From Hymenopellis radicata (lineage: Eukaryota > Basidiomycota > Agaricomycetes > Agaricales > Physalacriaceae), in contig JADNRX010000024.1 of NCBI GenBank assembly GCA_015501595.1, positions 62,001-126,000 of the forward strand: a DNA stretch of 64,000 nt. Reading direction: 5' to 3'. The position numbers were made by a program, and so were the translations under genes. Numbering within the stretch: the first letter of the stretch is position 1; each line of letters opens with the position of its first letter. Below, in pieces: positions 1 through 10,344 of this stretch. The notes under the pieces were generated by a model, which was not told where the DNA came from, made no database searches, and worked only from the letters and a program-made list of their open reading frames with translations.

Positions 1-429
1 GTTAGGTGCAATGTACAATCGGAACGTTCTCTGTTAACTTGTGTGTGTCTTCTCGGTTTTTGTTTAAGTGTTGTTTGATAGCGTATGCCGCGGCAGGTAC
101 CATGTATCGCTGTAGTCCATACTCCCAACGTTTGCAACCAACATGGATGGTCTCGATAGACGTCAATCGTCGACGCCAACCTCCTTACACCTTGGTCATG
201 AGGCGCGTATCTAGGCTCGCTTATATGCAGATCATGGAGGTCGATGTGCTCACGAGTGCCGTCTCTTAACCAGTTGTCCCACAAGAGTGTTATTGAAGAG
301 TGTCCATGACATTCTCTCGTCAAGTACGCGCGTCGCCGACTACCATTTAAAGCCGATGATTTGATAGGAAAGCCCTGGCGAGCACACCTCGATTCGATCC
401 ATCCACGCGCCCGGCGGTCCTTGGATACA
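1..429. other. Non-coding leader, no gene recognised
   Basis: No convincing gene is seen. Short open frames here have no similarity to the other families in the window. The last 30 bases or so (ATGCCACTCCCTCAAG-like) match the sequence upstream of the F-box genes at 10.0 and 37.7 kb, so the right edge is the start of a duplicated F-box promoter block. Confidence 0.5.
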
Positions 430-1126
430 TTACATGACTTATGACTTATGCCACTCCCTCAAGCTCACGTAGGGATAGCCGACATCCCCGTGATATTGTG
501 AGAAGATAGAGACGCTATGTCTGAAGAACTACGGCGTACGCCTCTTGCATTATGTGTCCTGTCCTGCTCTGCGTACCTTTTCGGTGAACATGCTTAGGTG
601 GGATTCGGACGATGTTCCGGGAGAGATTACGGAGAACATTATGCAGAGCGTCATTGATTTCCTTGTTCTAGCGAATCCCCCTTGGAGAACATCACCTTGG
701 GTGCGGACGAGTTCCCACTATTCGCTCTGCCGTCGGTGCTACGCGCCGTACCCCATCTCACGGCCTTCAGCCTCCACGTCGACCTCTTCAGTGATCTGTC
801 GTTCTTGACCGAGTTTTTCGACGAGCTCTCGAAGAAATGCAGCGGGGGTGTTTGAAGTTGTACCTGCGCTCGAGAAGCTGTCAATAGTGTGTTCTGGGTC
901 CCCGATGGACGACAAGTTGGTCAAGGAGGTTGATGGGAGGCACTTTGTAAAGATGATTCTGGAGCGGACGGCTGCCTCGTGCTTGAGGTATGTTTCGGTG
1001 AAGGTTGGAAGAGACGGGCGTTGCGATCTTGGTGAAGAGGATGTTTTTGCGTTGCAGGAGTGTAAGCGACGAGTGCATGGGCTGGAGATTGATATACGTG
1101 ATGTGCGTGGGGCTATGGTTTTATAG
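430..1126 (+). pseudogene. Truncated F-box/LRR pseudogene (C-terminal fragment)
   Basis: This is a copy of the C-terminal part of the F-box-like genes at 10345 and 38058. The upstream block of that family (GATAGCCGAC...GTGATATT) runs straight into the middle of the coding region at about 505 (AGAAGATAGAGACGCTATG), so the F-box and the first LRR-like half are deleted. One base is missing near 680 (a run of C before TTGGAGAAC) and one G is gained near 846 (GCGGGGGTG), which restores the frame. The end, with DLGEEDVFALQECKRRVHGLEIDI, is collinear with the other copies. No start codon or F-box remains, so it is a relic rather than a gene. Confidence 0.85.
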
Positions 1127-1439
1127 TTATTCATATACGTTCAGCATTGAAAATTGATTTGCATTCTTCGCAGACGCGAGAATGCCACTCCTTCTGCGTG
1201 GCTCCTGTTCTTTACCCTTGAAGAAGAGGACGACTCTGATTCGGATTATTCTGGGAAGAGGATGAGAGAGAGGTGGCCAATTAACTCTAGTATCTCGAAG
1301 TCCAGTACATATTGTACGCCAGCCAAGGTTGTGGCCAGTTCATCCTCCTACTTACCCGGTGGAGTCTCAGGCGGGAAGTCTGTTCACGATTTGCAGAAAT
1401 TCACTAGAGCCTAGTTCGAGATCGTAAAGCTAACATGTG
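1127..1439. other. 3' flank of the duplicated F-box block
   Basis: The start (AAATTGATTTGCATTCTTCGCAGACGCGAG) resembles the sequence after the F-box copy ending at 39517 (AGTTGATTTGCATTTTTCGCAGACCCGAG), so the duplication extends past the stop codon. An 86-codon open frame at 1154-1414 has no recognisable motif. Confidence 0.55.
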
Positions 1440-1880
1440 AGTGAGGCGCTGTGCCAGTCATTGGCCGCCTCTTCCACAATGGACAAGGTCATCATGAACC
1501 GCGAAACTCCCATATTATCCGTCCATCTCTACAAAAGCTGAACGTCTGCGCATTATTGACGAACTGTGTGACCTGACCCGTTGGTTCCATGCCAATGGTC
1601 TAGTTCACGGTGACATTAAACTTGAACCGGACAACATTATCCGCTGCTTTGATGGTCTGTCCCGATTCTGCGTCTTGTCACAAAGTACCTTGATATGGGA
1701 CTACTGTGGAGGATTCGGACGACGCTCAGACGAGCACGATGTGCTGTTACTAGCAATCATATCATCTGTGCAACTTGAACTGTCATTGCACCACGCTTCG
1801 CTACAGGACGGGTGTCGACGGCGGTCACGATCTTTGTGAGCGGTTGCCATACAAGGAATCTATCTTTACTAAAATTCCCG
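1440..1880 (+). pseudogene. Protein-kinase relic (catalytic-loop fragment)
   Basis: About 40 codons around 1540-1670 read ERLRIIDELCDLTRWFHANG followed by LVHGDIKLEPDNII, the helix E and catalytic loop of a protein kinase in the HGDIK form common in fungi. A splice-like ...CTACAAAAG precedes it. No glycine loop, VAIK lysine or activation segment remains in frame, and stops follow. It differs from the HRDVRSWN family at 5200 and 45112, so it comes from another kinase. Treat as a degraded fragment. Confidence 0.6.
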
Positions 1881-2006
1881 GTCTGATACACTCATAATGA
1901 GCGCCTTCGCGCCGTTGCTGGCCACTGCAAGGACTCGACTCGTCTTATTATTCATCCTGATCATATTAATGTACGTGCAAGGGACTGCTACTGTGTCAAT
2001 GGCATA

Positions 2007-4476
2007 CTATGCTTCTTCGTTGTCAGAAAATAACTCTTCCTCATTCTCGTCCTCATCCTCTGTGTCGTGTCTTGCTCGCTTATTCGGCGGACCGGACCCA
2101 TGAAATCTCTTTTGGAACAGGTCCTCCAACAATTCCTCCTCTTGCTCCCCGCGTTCAGCGCGCTCTTTTTCCTTCATACGCACTGCCTTGCCCCACCCTA
2201 CGACATAGAAACAGCTGGGATCGGAGGGTTTGAACAAGATGTTTTTGACTGAGAGGCTCTGATGTAAAATACTCTCCCGATCATGCAGGACCTCGAGCCA
2301 CTTAGCAATACTGTGGCTGATGTGAAGCAAGTCAGTGACAAAATGCGGCGCAAATACGTAATCACGTACCGCAAGTCATAATCTATGTCGTTAGCGATGC
2401 CAATAGGGTAGCAGCCTTCGCAATCCTCCATAAAGTATGCAGAAAACTTGTAACGTTGTGGGATGATTCCGACAGTGTCCGAAAACTGCCTGTAAGGCCT
2501 CGGCACCCTGCAGGACACGGTCTGATCGTCTTTCAACTGCCATGCCTTCAATAGAAGGAATTCGTCGTCGATGTCAGGCGTCTGCTCGACCCTCGTCATC
2601 TCCAAGGCCTCCTCATCCGGCCTCAGAATAGGCGACCAGGCAAGCTTCATGATGAAAGATTTCCCATACGGCTTCCTATTCACGTCGATGAAGTGGCAAA
2701 GGAATACGCGCCATGCATGTTGTTTAAAACAATGAATTTTCACGTCAAGGACGACGGGGGGGTTGACGACCGAAGCATTCAACGTTATGGGGGATTTGTA
2801 GTTGCCAAACATGTAACGAAGTATTAAGGCGTCATCGTCATCCCAATGGATGCGAAGTTGGGTCGCATTATTGAACAAGGTCGAGTTGCTTCCGAATGTG
2901 TTTTCAGGTTTCTGGGGGCAAAGACGTCAGAGTTGGCTATTCATAATATAAAGGCGGGGATACGAACAAACAAATCGGGTGGGAGGAACCTCCCGATAGA
3001 GAGCTGATAGGAACGCGACAGCTCCTTGAAGTCGAGGTCGGAGCTCAGTAGGTCTATTTCATTCTTGAAGGGATATCGGAAAGACGCAGGTAGGGTGCCC
3101 GCTCGCCGGTGCAGTTCTAGCTTGTTGGCACGCGACAATGCATCATCGTGGGCATACACGCCTTCACCGACATGAACAGCAAGATGGGGGGTATTGCTCG
3201 ACAGAGGATCACGATAAACTGTCAAGACGTCGGACAGAAATAGTGTTTGTGAGGCGCGATCGCGGAGGAAAATCATCTCCTCGTTAACACCGCTGACTGT
3301 TATGAATGTGGCGTCTGCAGCCAGGGCAACTCCCCATACCTGAAGCAGGAGTCAGACATCCTGGCGTTAAATGGGAAAGCGGAAACACACTTGTTCTAGA
3401 AATAATAGTACCGTGATTTTCTCGGCTCTGGTAAGCGGCTTCAGTGACGGGAGGTTGGTCACCTGGGCCCACTGGCTAATCAGATGCAAAGCGGGGTCAC
3501 CGTCAACGCCTGTTGGTCGTCCAGATGTGGTGAATGGCCTTGGGAATTCGAGAACTCTGCCGGGACAATGAGCCGAGCGACAGTTTCGAGCTGGGTCGTC
3601 GCGCCCGTGACAGATGAAGAATTCTTCCAATTCGGAATCGGGAAGCACCTGATCCTTCGCGAACTGCACGACGGAAGAAAGTGGAAAGTCGGCATTGAGA
3701 GGCGCGCAGATGGGTTGAATGTGCGTCGCCTGAATAGCTGACAGCCCGAAGAATTCGACAGCTTCATAACTGATCTTATGCGCTCGTCTGGTGGAAGCTC
3801 TAATCCCGGGTAGTTCGGGGTTCAAAACGAGGTATTCCGCCGCGCAGACTTCCTCAGACCCGGGATGAATAGTCTGCGCAGTCTTTCGAGATGTAGATTG
3901 AAGCAAGTCAAGACTGTCCGTGAACCCTGCGGGATTTCCAGCGACTGCCGAAGCACATGCTGCTATCAGCTGCCCCTGATAGCGGTGAGCTGCTTGGAGA
4001 TTGGCGATAGTCTCGACTGCTTTAGAGGGGTCGTCTGTGTCTTCCCAGTCGAACAACAGGCCAGTGCGTCTGTCCGACGCGTATCGGTTGCCGTGAGGGA
4101 TTGTGAGATCAAGGCCGGGGAATGTCTGGAGCTTTTCGACGAGAAGTAAGGGAAGATTGACGAACGATTTGACATATTTCAGGCGTGATCGTTCCGGAAG
4201 ATGCATTATAAAGTACCCTGGCATTAGACCCTGCCAGGCAACGAGCTCGCGATAGAGGGGGTGCTCTGACTGATCCTCTTCCGCCGCGATCCCCTGCTGC
4301 CGACTTCGCTTAGAGCCCGGGCCAACGGGGGTCGGACTCAGAGGAGGGCCAAAATCGCGCGACATTGTCGAAACTAGTGTCTCTTCGCTACTGTGAATGC
4401 GAGGAAACTTGATCCTAAGGATCTGGCGAATCGTCTGTGTACGACCGCCATGGGTGGACGAGTGGGAGTGGGACAT
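2007..4476 (-). CDS. Kinase-like protein with degenerate active site (pseudokinase)
   Basis: Four exons on the minus strand: 4476-3412, 3339-2968, 2911-2370, 2316-2007, with GT-AG introns of 72, 56 and 53 bp; the joins are in phase and give 762 aa. The architecture matches the kinase genes at 5200 and 45112: a long N-terminal module, a middle block (residues about 356-400: WGVALAADATFI, then RDRASQTLFLSDVL, like AWV.AVR.DAT and RHRERQTLFLSSLI), then a kinase-like C-terminus. The beta-3 lysine is kept (FIMKLAW, about residue 568). The catalytic loop reads ILHQSLSVKNIL (about 676-687), so HRD is HQS, and the DFG position reads VVGWG. The metal-binding Asn is kept. The tail is very acidic. Catalysis is unlikely; a binding or scaffold role is inference. 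The start is the first ATG of the open first exon. Confidence 0.75.
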
Positions 4477-5199
4477 AATGGAGGGCCGCGTCCGGGATGA
4501 GGGTTTCAGTGGACGGAGAGACTAGGCATAATTGAGTATCACAACAGACGATATGAGTGGGATACGTACTAAGTGGCGGAGGGGAAAAAGTTGCACTGAG
4601 GACTCGCACCAGCCGGCAATGCGATTTAAGGCATTTCAGAACAAGAAGGACGAAGGGGGAAGTGAAGTTATTTATTGTCCGCTGTGGGAACAAGAACACA
4701 CAGTGACCTGGGAACATGGACACACAGCTGACACATGATGGGGATATAGAACAATAACAGCCAAACCGGATATCAAGGAGAGATATGCAGAAACCTGAAA
4801 CATTATTGTATCAAGTCGTCAACAGAAGCGCTTGAGGTATCGGAGAGCCAAGATCTTGTTCCCGACGTTCTGGTTCCCTCGGGCAATGTGGATTCTACCT
4901 ACCTACCTACCTACCTGCAACATTCCTCAGCTTCGGTGCATGGATCCGACCGCCGGCAACGCGGCATTTGATGTCCACGAAACTGTAGCATGCACCTCAG
5001 AAGCGCGACAAGCGCGCTGCACGCAAACTCGGGGCTCTGTTCTGAAGATGAACGATTATTGTTGTGAGAGGAAAAAAAAAAGAGGATACTTAGACACAGC
5101 CACGCTCGGTCCGATGTTTCCCGCTTGGCATGTGATCTACACGTCATGTTGGGTTTGCTTGGCTTTCATCCTCCGTCCTCGCGTGTATATGGCAGTGGC
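4477..5199. other. Divergent intergenic region
   Basis: This lies between the minus-strand pseudokinase and the plus-strand kinase, so it should hold both promoters. No clear TATA box is seen. It contains a CTAC microsatellite at 4895-4915. Open frames here overlap each other on both strands and lack motifs. Confidence 0.5.
4895..4915 (+). repeat. (CTAC)5 microsatellite
   Basis: Five uninterrupted CTAC units precede TGCAACATTCC about 285 bp upstream of the kinase start at 5200. Confidence 0.9.
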
Positions 5200-7358
5200 A
5201 TGCCGAACTCTTCGCCCTCTGCTTCACATTCCTCTGCAAGCTCTTCCTCCCCCGAACCGGGCGCTCCTACCCATCGCGAAGAATTCTTTGATTTCAACCC
5301 GCCGTCTCTAATACGGCCACGGTCTCAACCGGTCCCCGTCCCAAGCGCGCCTTTACACTTCCTAGACACGCACCTATCCGAAAGTCTCATTCTTAAGCAT
5401 GTGGAGGTGCTTCCATCCATGCATGTCGAGCTATTTGATGGTCTAGTGGCTTCATTTTCCGAGGCCCTCGACGCGCGAAGTGACTCTCTATTCCAAATCG
5501 ACGGATCCCTGCCTTATCGCACCGACACGGATACGGATGCGATATCAATTAGCAATATGCGAAAACTCGGCATAGAAATTCCCTTAACATGGATCGCAAG
5601 TAGTCTTGTTGTTCACCCCAGTCAGCCCCGCTTGGGCGGCACGCTGTCCTGGTCAGGCGCTCCTTGGGACATGAGGCCGTATATCATTGACGAGCAGTAC
5701 ATGTCACAAGATATCGCTCTGTACGTGAGGCATCCTCGCCCGGAGGAACTTGGCAGATTCACGGGAAGAAATCGGGACATGGTCGAGCGTCTCTATAGGC
5801 ACACGAGGCAGCTGACTTCGTCGATGATTTTCTGCACTGACGCATTGCCGGTATTGAAGGATATGTCGCGTCTGCATGGTATGAAGTTTCCGTGGCGTTT
5901 GGACTGTCAGTATTCTGGCGCGTCTCGTCCGCGGTCACCACCTCCGGATGCCTCAGATGTTCCTTGGACATTACCAAAGGTAGAGGGACCGCGTCGTAGT
6001 CGTCGGGTGCGGGCCCATGATGCTTCAAAATGTATTCCGGTCTCTCAGGATATCGGCGTCCTCGCACGTTCCAAAGACGAATACATACCGACATGCGAAG
6101 ACTACATCCAGAAGGTCTTAAATCCTTGTATAGGAGCCACAATTTCTGATTTCTTTGCAGGCCTGGGTTACAGCCGTCAAGGTTGACGCGACCTTTGTCA
6201 TATTTGATTGCGGAAATTTTATTCGGATGGGTATTCGCCATCGGGAGCGTCAAACTTTATTTCTGTCTTCGCTCATCGATATACGCTCATGCAAGGACCC
6301 AGCATATGGCGGTCTGTGGACGGCGTTTCATGTCTTTGCTATTGCCGACGCCGTGCAGAGAGTTCGTCTTATCGAAAACTCCCTCTTGACCAAGAGGAAA
6401 TCAACCTTTGACGAACCCAGGCGCCCATCAAAACGATTGAAAGCTGACGATGGCGCTGCAGATATGTCGTCGATTGACAAAGTAGGCTTAAGCATTCCTG
6501 CTCTTTATCGAACGCTTACGTGCGCTGCCAGACCATGGCTGCCTACATGGATAAATTCCCGGTCTTAGCAATATTCTTTCGCTTCGACAACTTGGATTCA
6601 CCGGCGCCGCTCCTTCTTTTCGAGCCAGACGCGGAGCATAGATCTCACTATGGACCCACAGAGTATCTCAAAATTATCGCGTATAAGCGGCTTGGTTCAG
6701 GCGCTGTCGGGGACGTGTATCAGGCCATCATTGATCCTGGCAACACACCGAAAGCCTCATCCAAAACTTCCAAGAAGAAGGTTGCGAAGGAGTCTGAAAA
6801 GGACCTCCCGCATCGACCGTTCGTTCTCAAAATAGCTCCTACCGACGCGCGTGCTCGGCGTCTCCAGCATGAGGTTCGCATTTACAAACATTTGCACGAC
6901 GCGGGTGTTTCTGGGATACCCAGTCTACTTTCATTTCGCGAAGCTCTCAACACAGACCTGCGCGTTCTGATGCTATCGGACGCTGGCCGTCCTCTGGGCC
7001 AACGGATGGACAGCGATCGGAAAATCGAACTCTCACCCAAGGCGCGGTAAGCCTCCATATTGTTGTGCTTGCGCACAGAGACTGACTTAGCCCCAGCGTC
7101 GAATTGAAGTCAATCCTAACGGCGATTCATGAAGCCGGCGTCCTGCATCGCGACGTACGTTCATGGAACATCATGGAGGATGAGTCGGGGCGAGTGCGCT
7201 TTACGGATTTTGACCGAAGCAGTTTAAGAGGGAAACCCGGGGATTACCAGGCTGAACAAGAGAGGTTGGATCGGTTCATCGAGGGGGAGTACGTGGATAA
7301 GGATGACATTATTGGTGAGGACGATGTTAGACGACCTAGAGCAGCGAGGGCGCCATGA
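5200..7358 (+). CDS. Two-module kinase-like protein, copy A (intact)
   Basis: Four exons: 5200-6114, 6161-6481, 6532-7046, 7097-7358, GT-AG introns of about 46-50 bp, joined frame 670 aa. The N-terminal module carries LHFLDTHLSESLILKHVEVLP and a linker with SPPPDASDVPWTLPK. The middle block is DATFVIFDCGNFIRMGIRH then RERQTLFLSSLIDIRSCKDP. The kinase domain has a glycine loop LGSGAVGDVYQ (about 466-476), beta-3 lysine in FVLKIAP (about 512), catalytic HRDVRSWN (601-608) and FTDFDRS (DFG as DFD, 621-623). The lobes are short, as in Bud32/RIO-like small kinases. The start MPNSSPSAS aligns in position with MSHSN of the copy at 45112; an upstream in-frame ATG at about 5125 is possible. Role unknown; active-site residues suggest catalysis. 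Confidence 0.8.
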
Positions 7359-7550
7359 TACTATTGGCGCTGCGACCATTGTCAAAGGCTAAAAATCCAC
7401 GAAATCCCTTGCCGATTTCAATCAGAGCCTCGCATTACCTTTCACTCGCTGCTTGGAGACCGTGGTGATCCCCTAGGGATGTGGACGAGATTTTCTTTGA
7501 TCTCATCGACACGCTTACCGGCAGCGAGACGGTTACCAGTGTGCCTGGTC
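7359..7550 (+). pseudogene. Short F-box gene scrap
   Basis: After the kinase stop, a stretch at about 7447-7545 (CGCTGCTTGGAGACCGTGGT, then a damaged copy of ...TTCTTTGATCTCATCGACACGCTTACC...AGCGAGACG) matches the middle of the F-box gene at 11010-11110. The preceding bases (CCATTGTCAAAGGCTAAAAAT...CTTGCCGATTTCAA) resemble 9450-9520, so the same junction sequence occurs twice. Confidence 0.65.
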
Positions 7551-7965
7551 GGAGATCCTTTTGTTGTTCTATACATTGAGTCCTTAAAATTTTATAGACT
7601 TGGGTCTTCGTACACCTGTCAAATCAAAGTTCGCAGACCCCTAATTGATTCCCACCGACTCCTTGCTAACCTGATGCCTAGTATGCAGGTCATATTGTTT
7701 AGCCTTTACGTTCGCGTTCGCCAGCACCGTAGTCGCTGAGACCTCCGTCGTCCTCTGTGTTGATGCAAGCGACTCTAGCCATCCCAAGTGGACACATGTC
7801 CTCGACAGTTTGAGGGATCGCTTCAACAACTTCTTATTTTCAGTTCTGGAGAAATCCTTTGCAGTGCCATTATTGATGTAGTATTGTATTGATTTTATCC
7901 CAATGTAAAGCCTCTTCTGCACGTCACCGCCATGATGCATGATCGTCAGCCATGCCTTAACGAGA
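7551..7965. other. Gene-poor spacer
   Basis: No coding sequence is supported. The open frames seen here on both strands lack motifs and homologues in the window. Confidence 0.45.
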
Positions 7966-8960
7966 ATTTTAGAAATGTACACGGTAGCATCTTGATCTGC
8001 AACCACCATCATCGTCTATCTAGCGCCCACTACTGTTGCTACGGCGCGCATTTCCCATTCTCCGGCTCCAATTATGGCTTGAAGTAATGGTGTCCACGAC
8101 TTGCTATTGACTTTCCAGGCGTCGGCTTGAGGAAGGAGGTCAATTGACAATGTGTACCTTGATGCCCGACTACGACTGTCAATGGCGGGATACAATACCA
8201 TGCAGGCGGGGCATAGTTGAGACCGTAGAAGTACCAAGTGCGTCTTTCTTGGCCTTACACCTTCACGATTTTACATATGGCGAATCCAGGCCGACCGACC
8301 GACATGGATGCAGAAAACGGTCACTACGCCCAGTTCGACCCATTGCGCTTGGAACCTAGCAATAGTAGCATTGCATAAGCGCGCCGTATGCTCCTCCGAC
8401 ACGAAGATATGGCCAGCGAGAACTTTGCCTTCGGTGGGGAAATTATGTGCGTTTCCGCTCGGACTTGCTCAGTACTTGATTAACATTACTTGATACACAG
8501 CCTTTTCGCGCCCGACACGCAAAACAATCTGGAATATTCGCACTCTTCACGACCGGTCGCGCTCCCTCATACACAAGTCTCCGCAGCGACGTCACTGTAG
8601 CATATCGCATCTGCCCCTCTGTTCTCTGCCTCTGGACGACATACACGTCGTCTTCAACCTTTCATTTAAAGATGCGGTTAGCATCGTTTTGCGACGTGGC
8701 GCTTCTTGACCCAAGGTTCGTTTGTTGACGCCTTGCCCTTCGTCTCATTCAAAATACTGTTATAGGCACAAGGCTGGCAAAGAATAACACGAATGTCACT
8801 TATACGTCGTCCAACATTGCGCCTACAAGTCACCGTCTGAGCAAGGACTTCGTCTTACTTGGTGGTATGTAAAGTAAGATCGTCACGTTCTTCGGCTGAT
8901 TCACAAGCACAGTATACGTGGATCTTGCCGAGAAGGAAGGAAGGAAGGAAAGAGGGCAGA
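7966..8960 (+). pseudogene. Degenerate copy of the region upstream of the MYND gene
   Basis: The segment is collinear with about 31110-31183 plus 31930-32838: TTTTAGAAATGTACAC...CTTGATCTGCAACC, the CACGACTTGCTA block, ...GTGCGTCTTTCTTGGC..., ...CTGGAATATTCGCACTCTTC..., GATGCGGTTAGCATCGTT, and an end reading VYVDLAEKEGRKERGQIM then stop. The 12-nt and 3-nt multiple length differences between copies suggest that part once coded. Low confidence for any protein. Confidence 0.55.
8931..8951 (+). repeat. (GGAA)n microsatellite
   Basis: AGAAGGAAGGAAGGAAGGAAAG; the homologous site at about 32806 has a shorter run (AGAAGGAAGGAAGAAAAGG), so this is a length-variable tract in the last codons of the putative upstream frame. 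Confidence 0.85.
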
Positions 8961-8996
8961 TTATGTAAAGGCAATATCTCTCGTCTTTGAGCGACC

Positions 8997-9458
8997 ATGA
9001 CTAGCTCGTCCACGAGTGAGTGTCACAGTCGGGCGGACGTGCTGGATAAACTAAACTATACCCACAGATCCAACCACTATCGGTCATACTCCTTCGGATT
9101 TCCTCAATTTAGCCCAACGCGCAGCTGAATTTCGAAGCGCGTGGCAAAGGTTTTCCGGCATCCTCATTCGAGTGGGTCAAACTTCGGTTCCTACCTTTCC
9201 TGCGTCATCGACGCAGTGATCGTCCTCAAGGCCCCCGTCGTCTCTGAAGCAGATTTCAAAGACTGCACGCATTTCCTCGGGCTATCATATCGCGGCCTTT
9301 ACCAGTTCCTCACAGAAGAGCGCATCACGAATCGTTTCATGCCGACTGGATACCTGCGCTGGACGATGATGGCCACGATATCGCACGGCGCGCTGTGAAG
9401 TCTGAGACGGTAGATGCTTCGATGAGGCAGGCGCATTTGGTGGTCAGCGGCCACTGTC
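8997..9458 (+). pseudogene. MYND gene relic with internal deletion
   Basis: The start ATGACTAGCTCGTCCACGA|GTGAGT and the intron to ACCCACAG|ATCC match exon 1, intron 1 and exon 2 of the gene at 32866 (NPTTIGHTPSDFLNLAQRAA versus NPTTIGLTPSDFLALAERAA). At about 9190 the copy jumps from the equivalent of about 33060 to about 33627, deleting about 0.56 kb. A further small deletion breaks the frame after RWTMMATIS. Homology stops at about 9458, so the MYND finger and C-terminus are missing. Confidence 0.85.
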
Positions 9459-10344
9459 AAATTAAGGCTAACAATACAGAAAATTACTTGCCGATTTCAA
9501 AGAGAACCTCGAGGCAGACCGTGCTCACCGGGAGTACGTCCATTGCACTCGTCTTTTGATGAGCGCGTAAAAGCCAGTGGTCGCTTTGGAGGAAGAGCGC
9601 TTTCCTGGAGGACTTAGTGCACATTGCAGTCGTGGTCGCCATACTTGGAATCGCGATGTTTCCCTTTTTCTCCCCCCGCCATGTACTTAATCCTGGATCA
9701 TCGACTCTCGGCGTAGTCTCGCCTGGGATCTGCGGCGTCGCTGGGCCGTGTAGATGCAGGTGGAACAGCTCGGCTTTTGATTCTTGGTTTTGCGGGCCCG
9801 TAGCAATTCGCGCGAGCATTGATTAAGCATGTATTAATTTGATGGAGCGAGGAGATGATGAGGAATGCGGTGGCGGGCGCGCCGATGGTCTCCGTACCTT
9901 CTCTGTCGACTTGGTGTGGTCACTCATGTGGATCATTTCATCGATTGACGTACTATGCGGTGCCCCAACAATATTATGACCGTTCACGGTGAGCTTTGAA
10001 CTATTGAGTCGTTCAAGGATCTATAATTTACCACTCCCTCAAGGTCACGTATGGGAATCGGGATAGCCGACGTCGTCATGATATTTTGTGGGCCACTTCA
10101 CGTCAGTGAATGTGGATAATGCATAACGCGACCTTCCTGTTTAGGCGAACAATGGTTGGTCGTCCACAAGGTGTCATATGATCACCATGTATTTGGTACA
10201 AATAGCCAACGTTGTCGTCTAATAACCGCCACCCTCATCTTCCAGACATCATAATCAAAGTATGTTTCTTCCTATATTCCTCCCTTTCGACGGCAACTTA
10301 TTGTAATGATATTCACAGCCGTCCCGACGGTTTTGTGTTGAACT
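9459..10344. other. Duplicated 5' region of the F-box gene
   Basis: This has no gene. From about 9685 it is collinear with 37435-38057, upstream of the second F-box copy (CTGGATCAT...GACTCTCGG, TGTAGATGCAGGTGG, CGCGCGAGCATTGATT, CCAACAATATTATGACC, GGTACAAATAGCCAACGTTG). The last 100 bp (CATCATAATCAAAG|TATGTTTC...TATTCACAG|CCGT) could be a 5' UTR intron. The conservation suggests that the promoter was copied with the gene. Confidence 0.65.

Noticed and set aside
1897..2103. A plus-strand frame with a hydrophobic start, resembling a small membrane protein
   Set aside because: It overlaps the well-supported last exon of the minus-strand pseudokinase, whose acidic tail read backwards gives the serine-rich and hydrophobic stretches.
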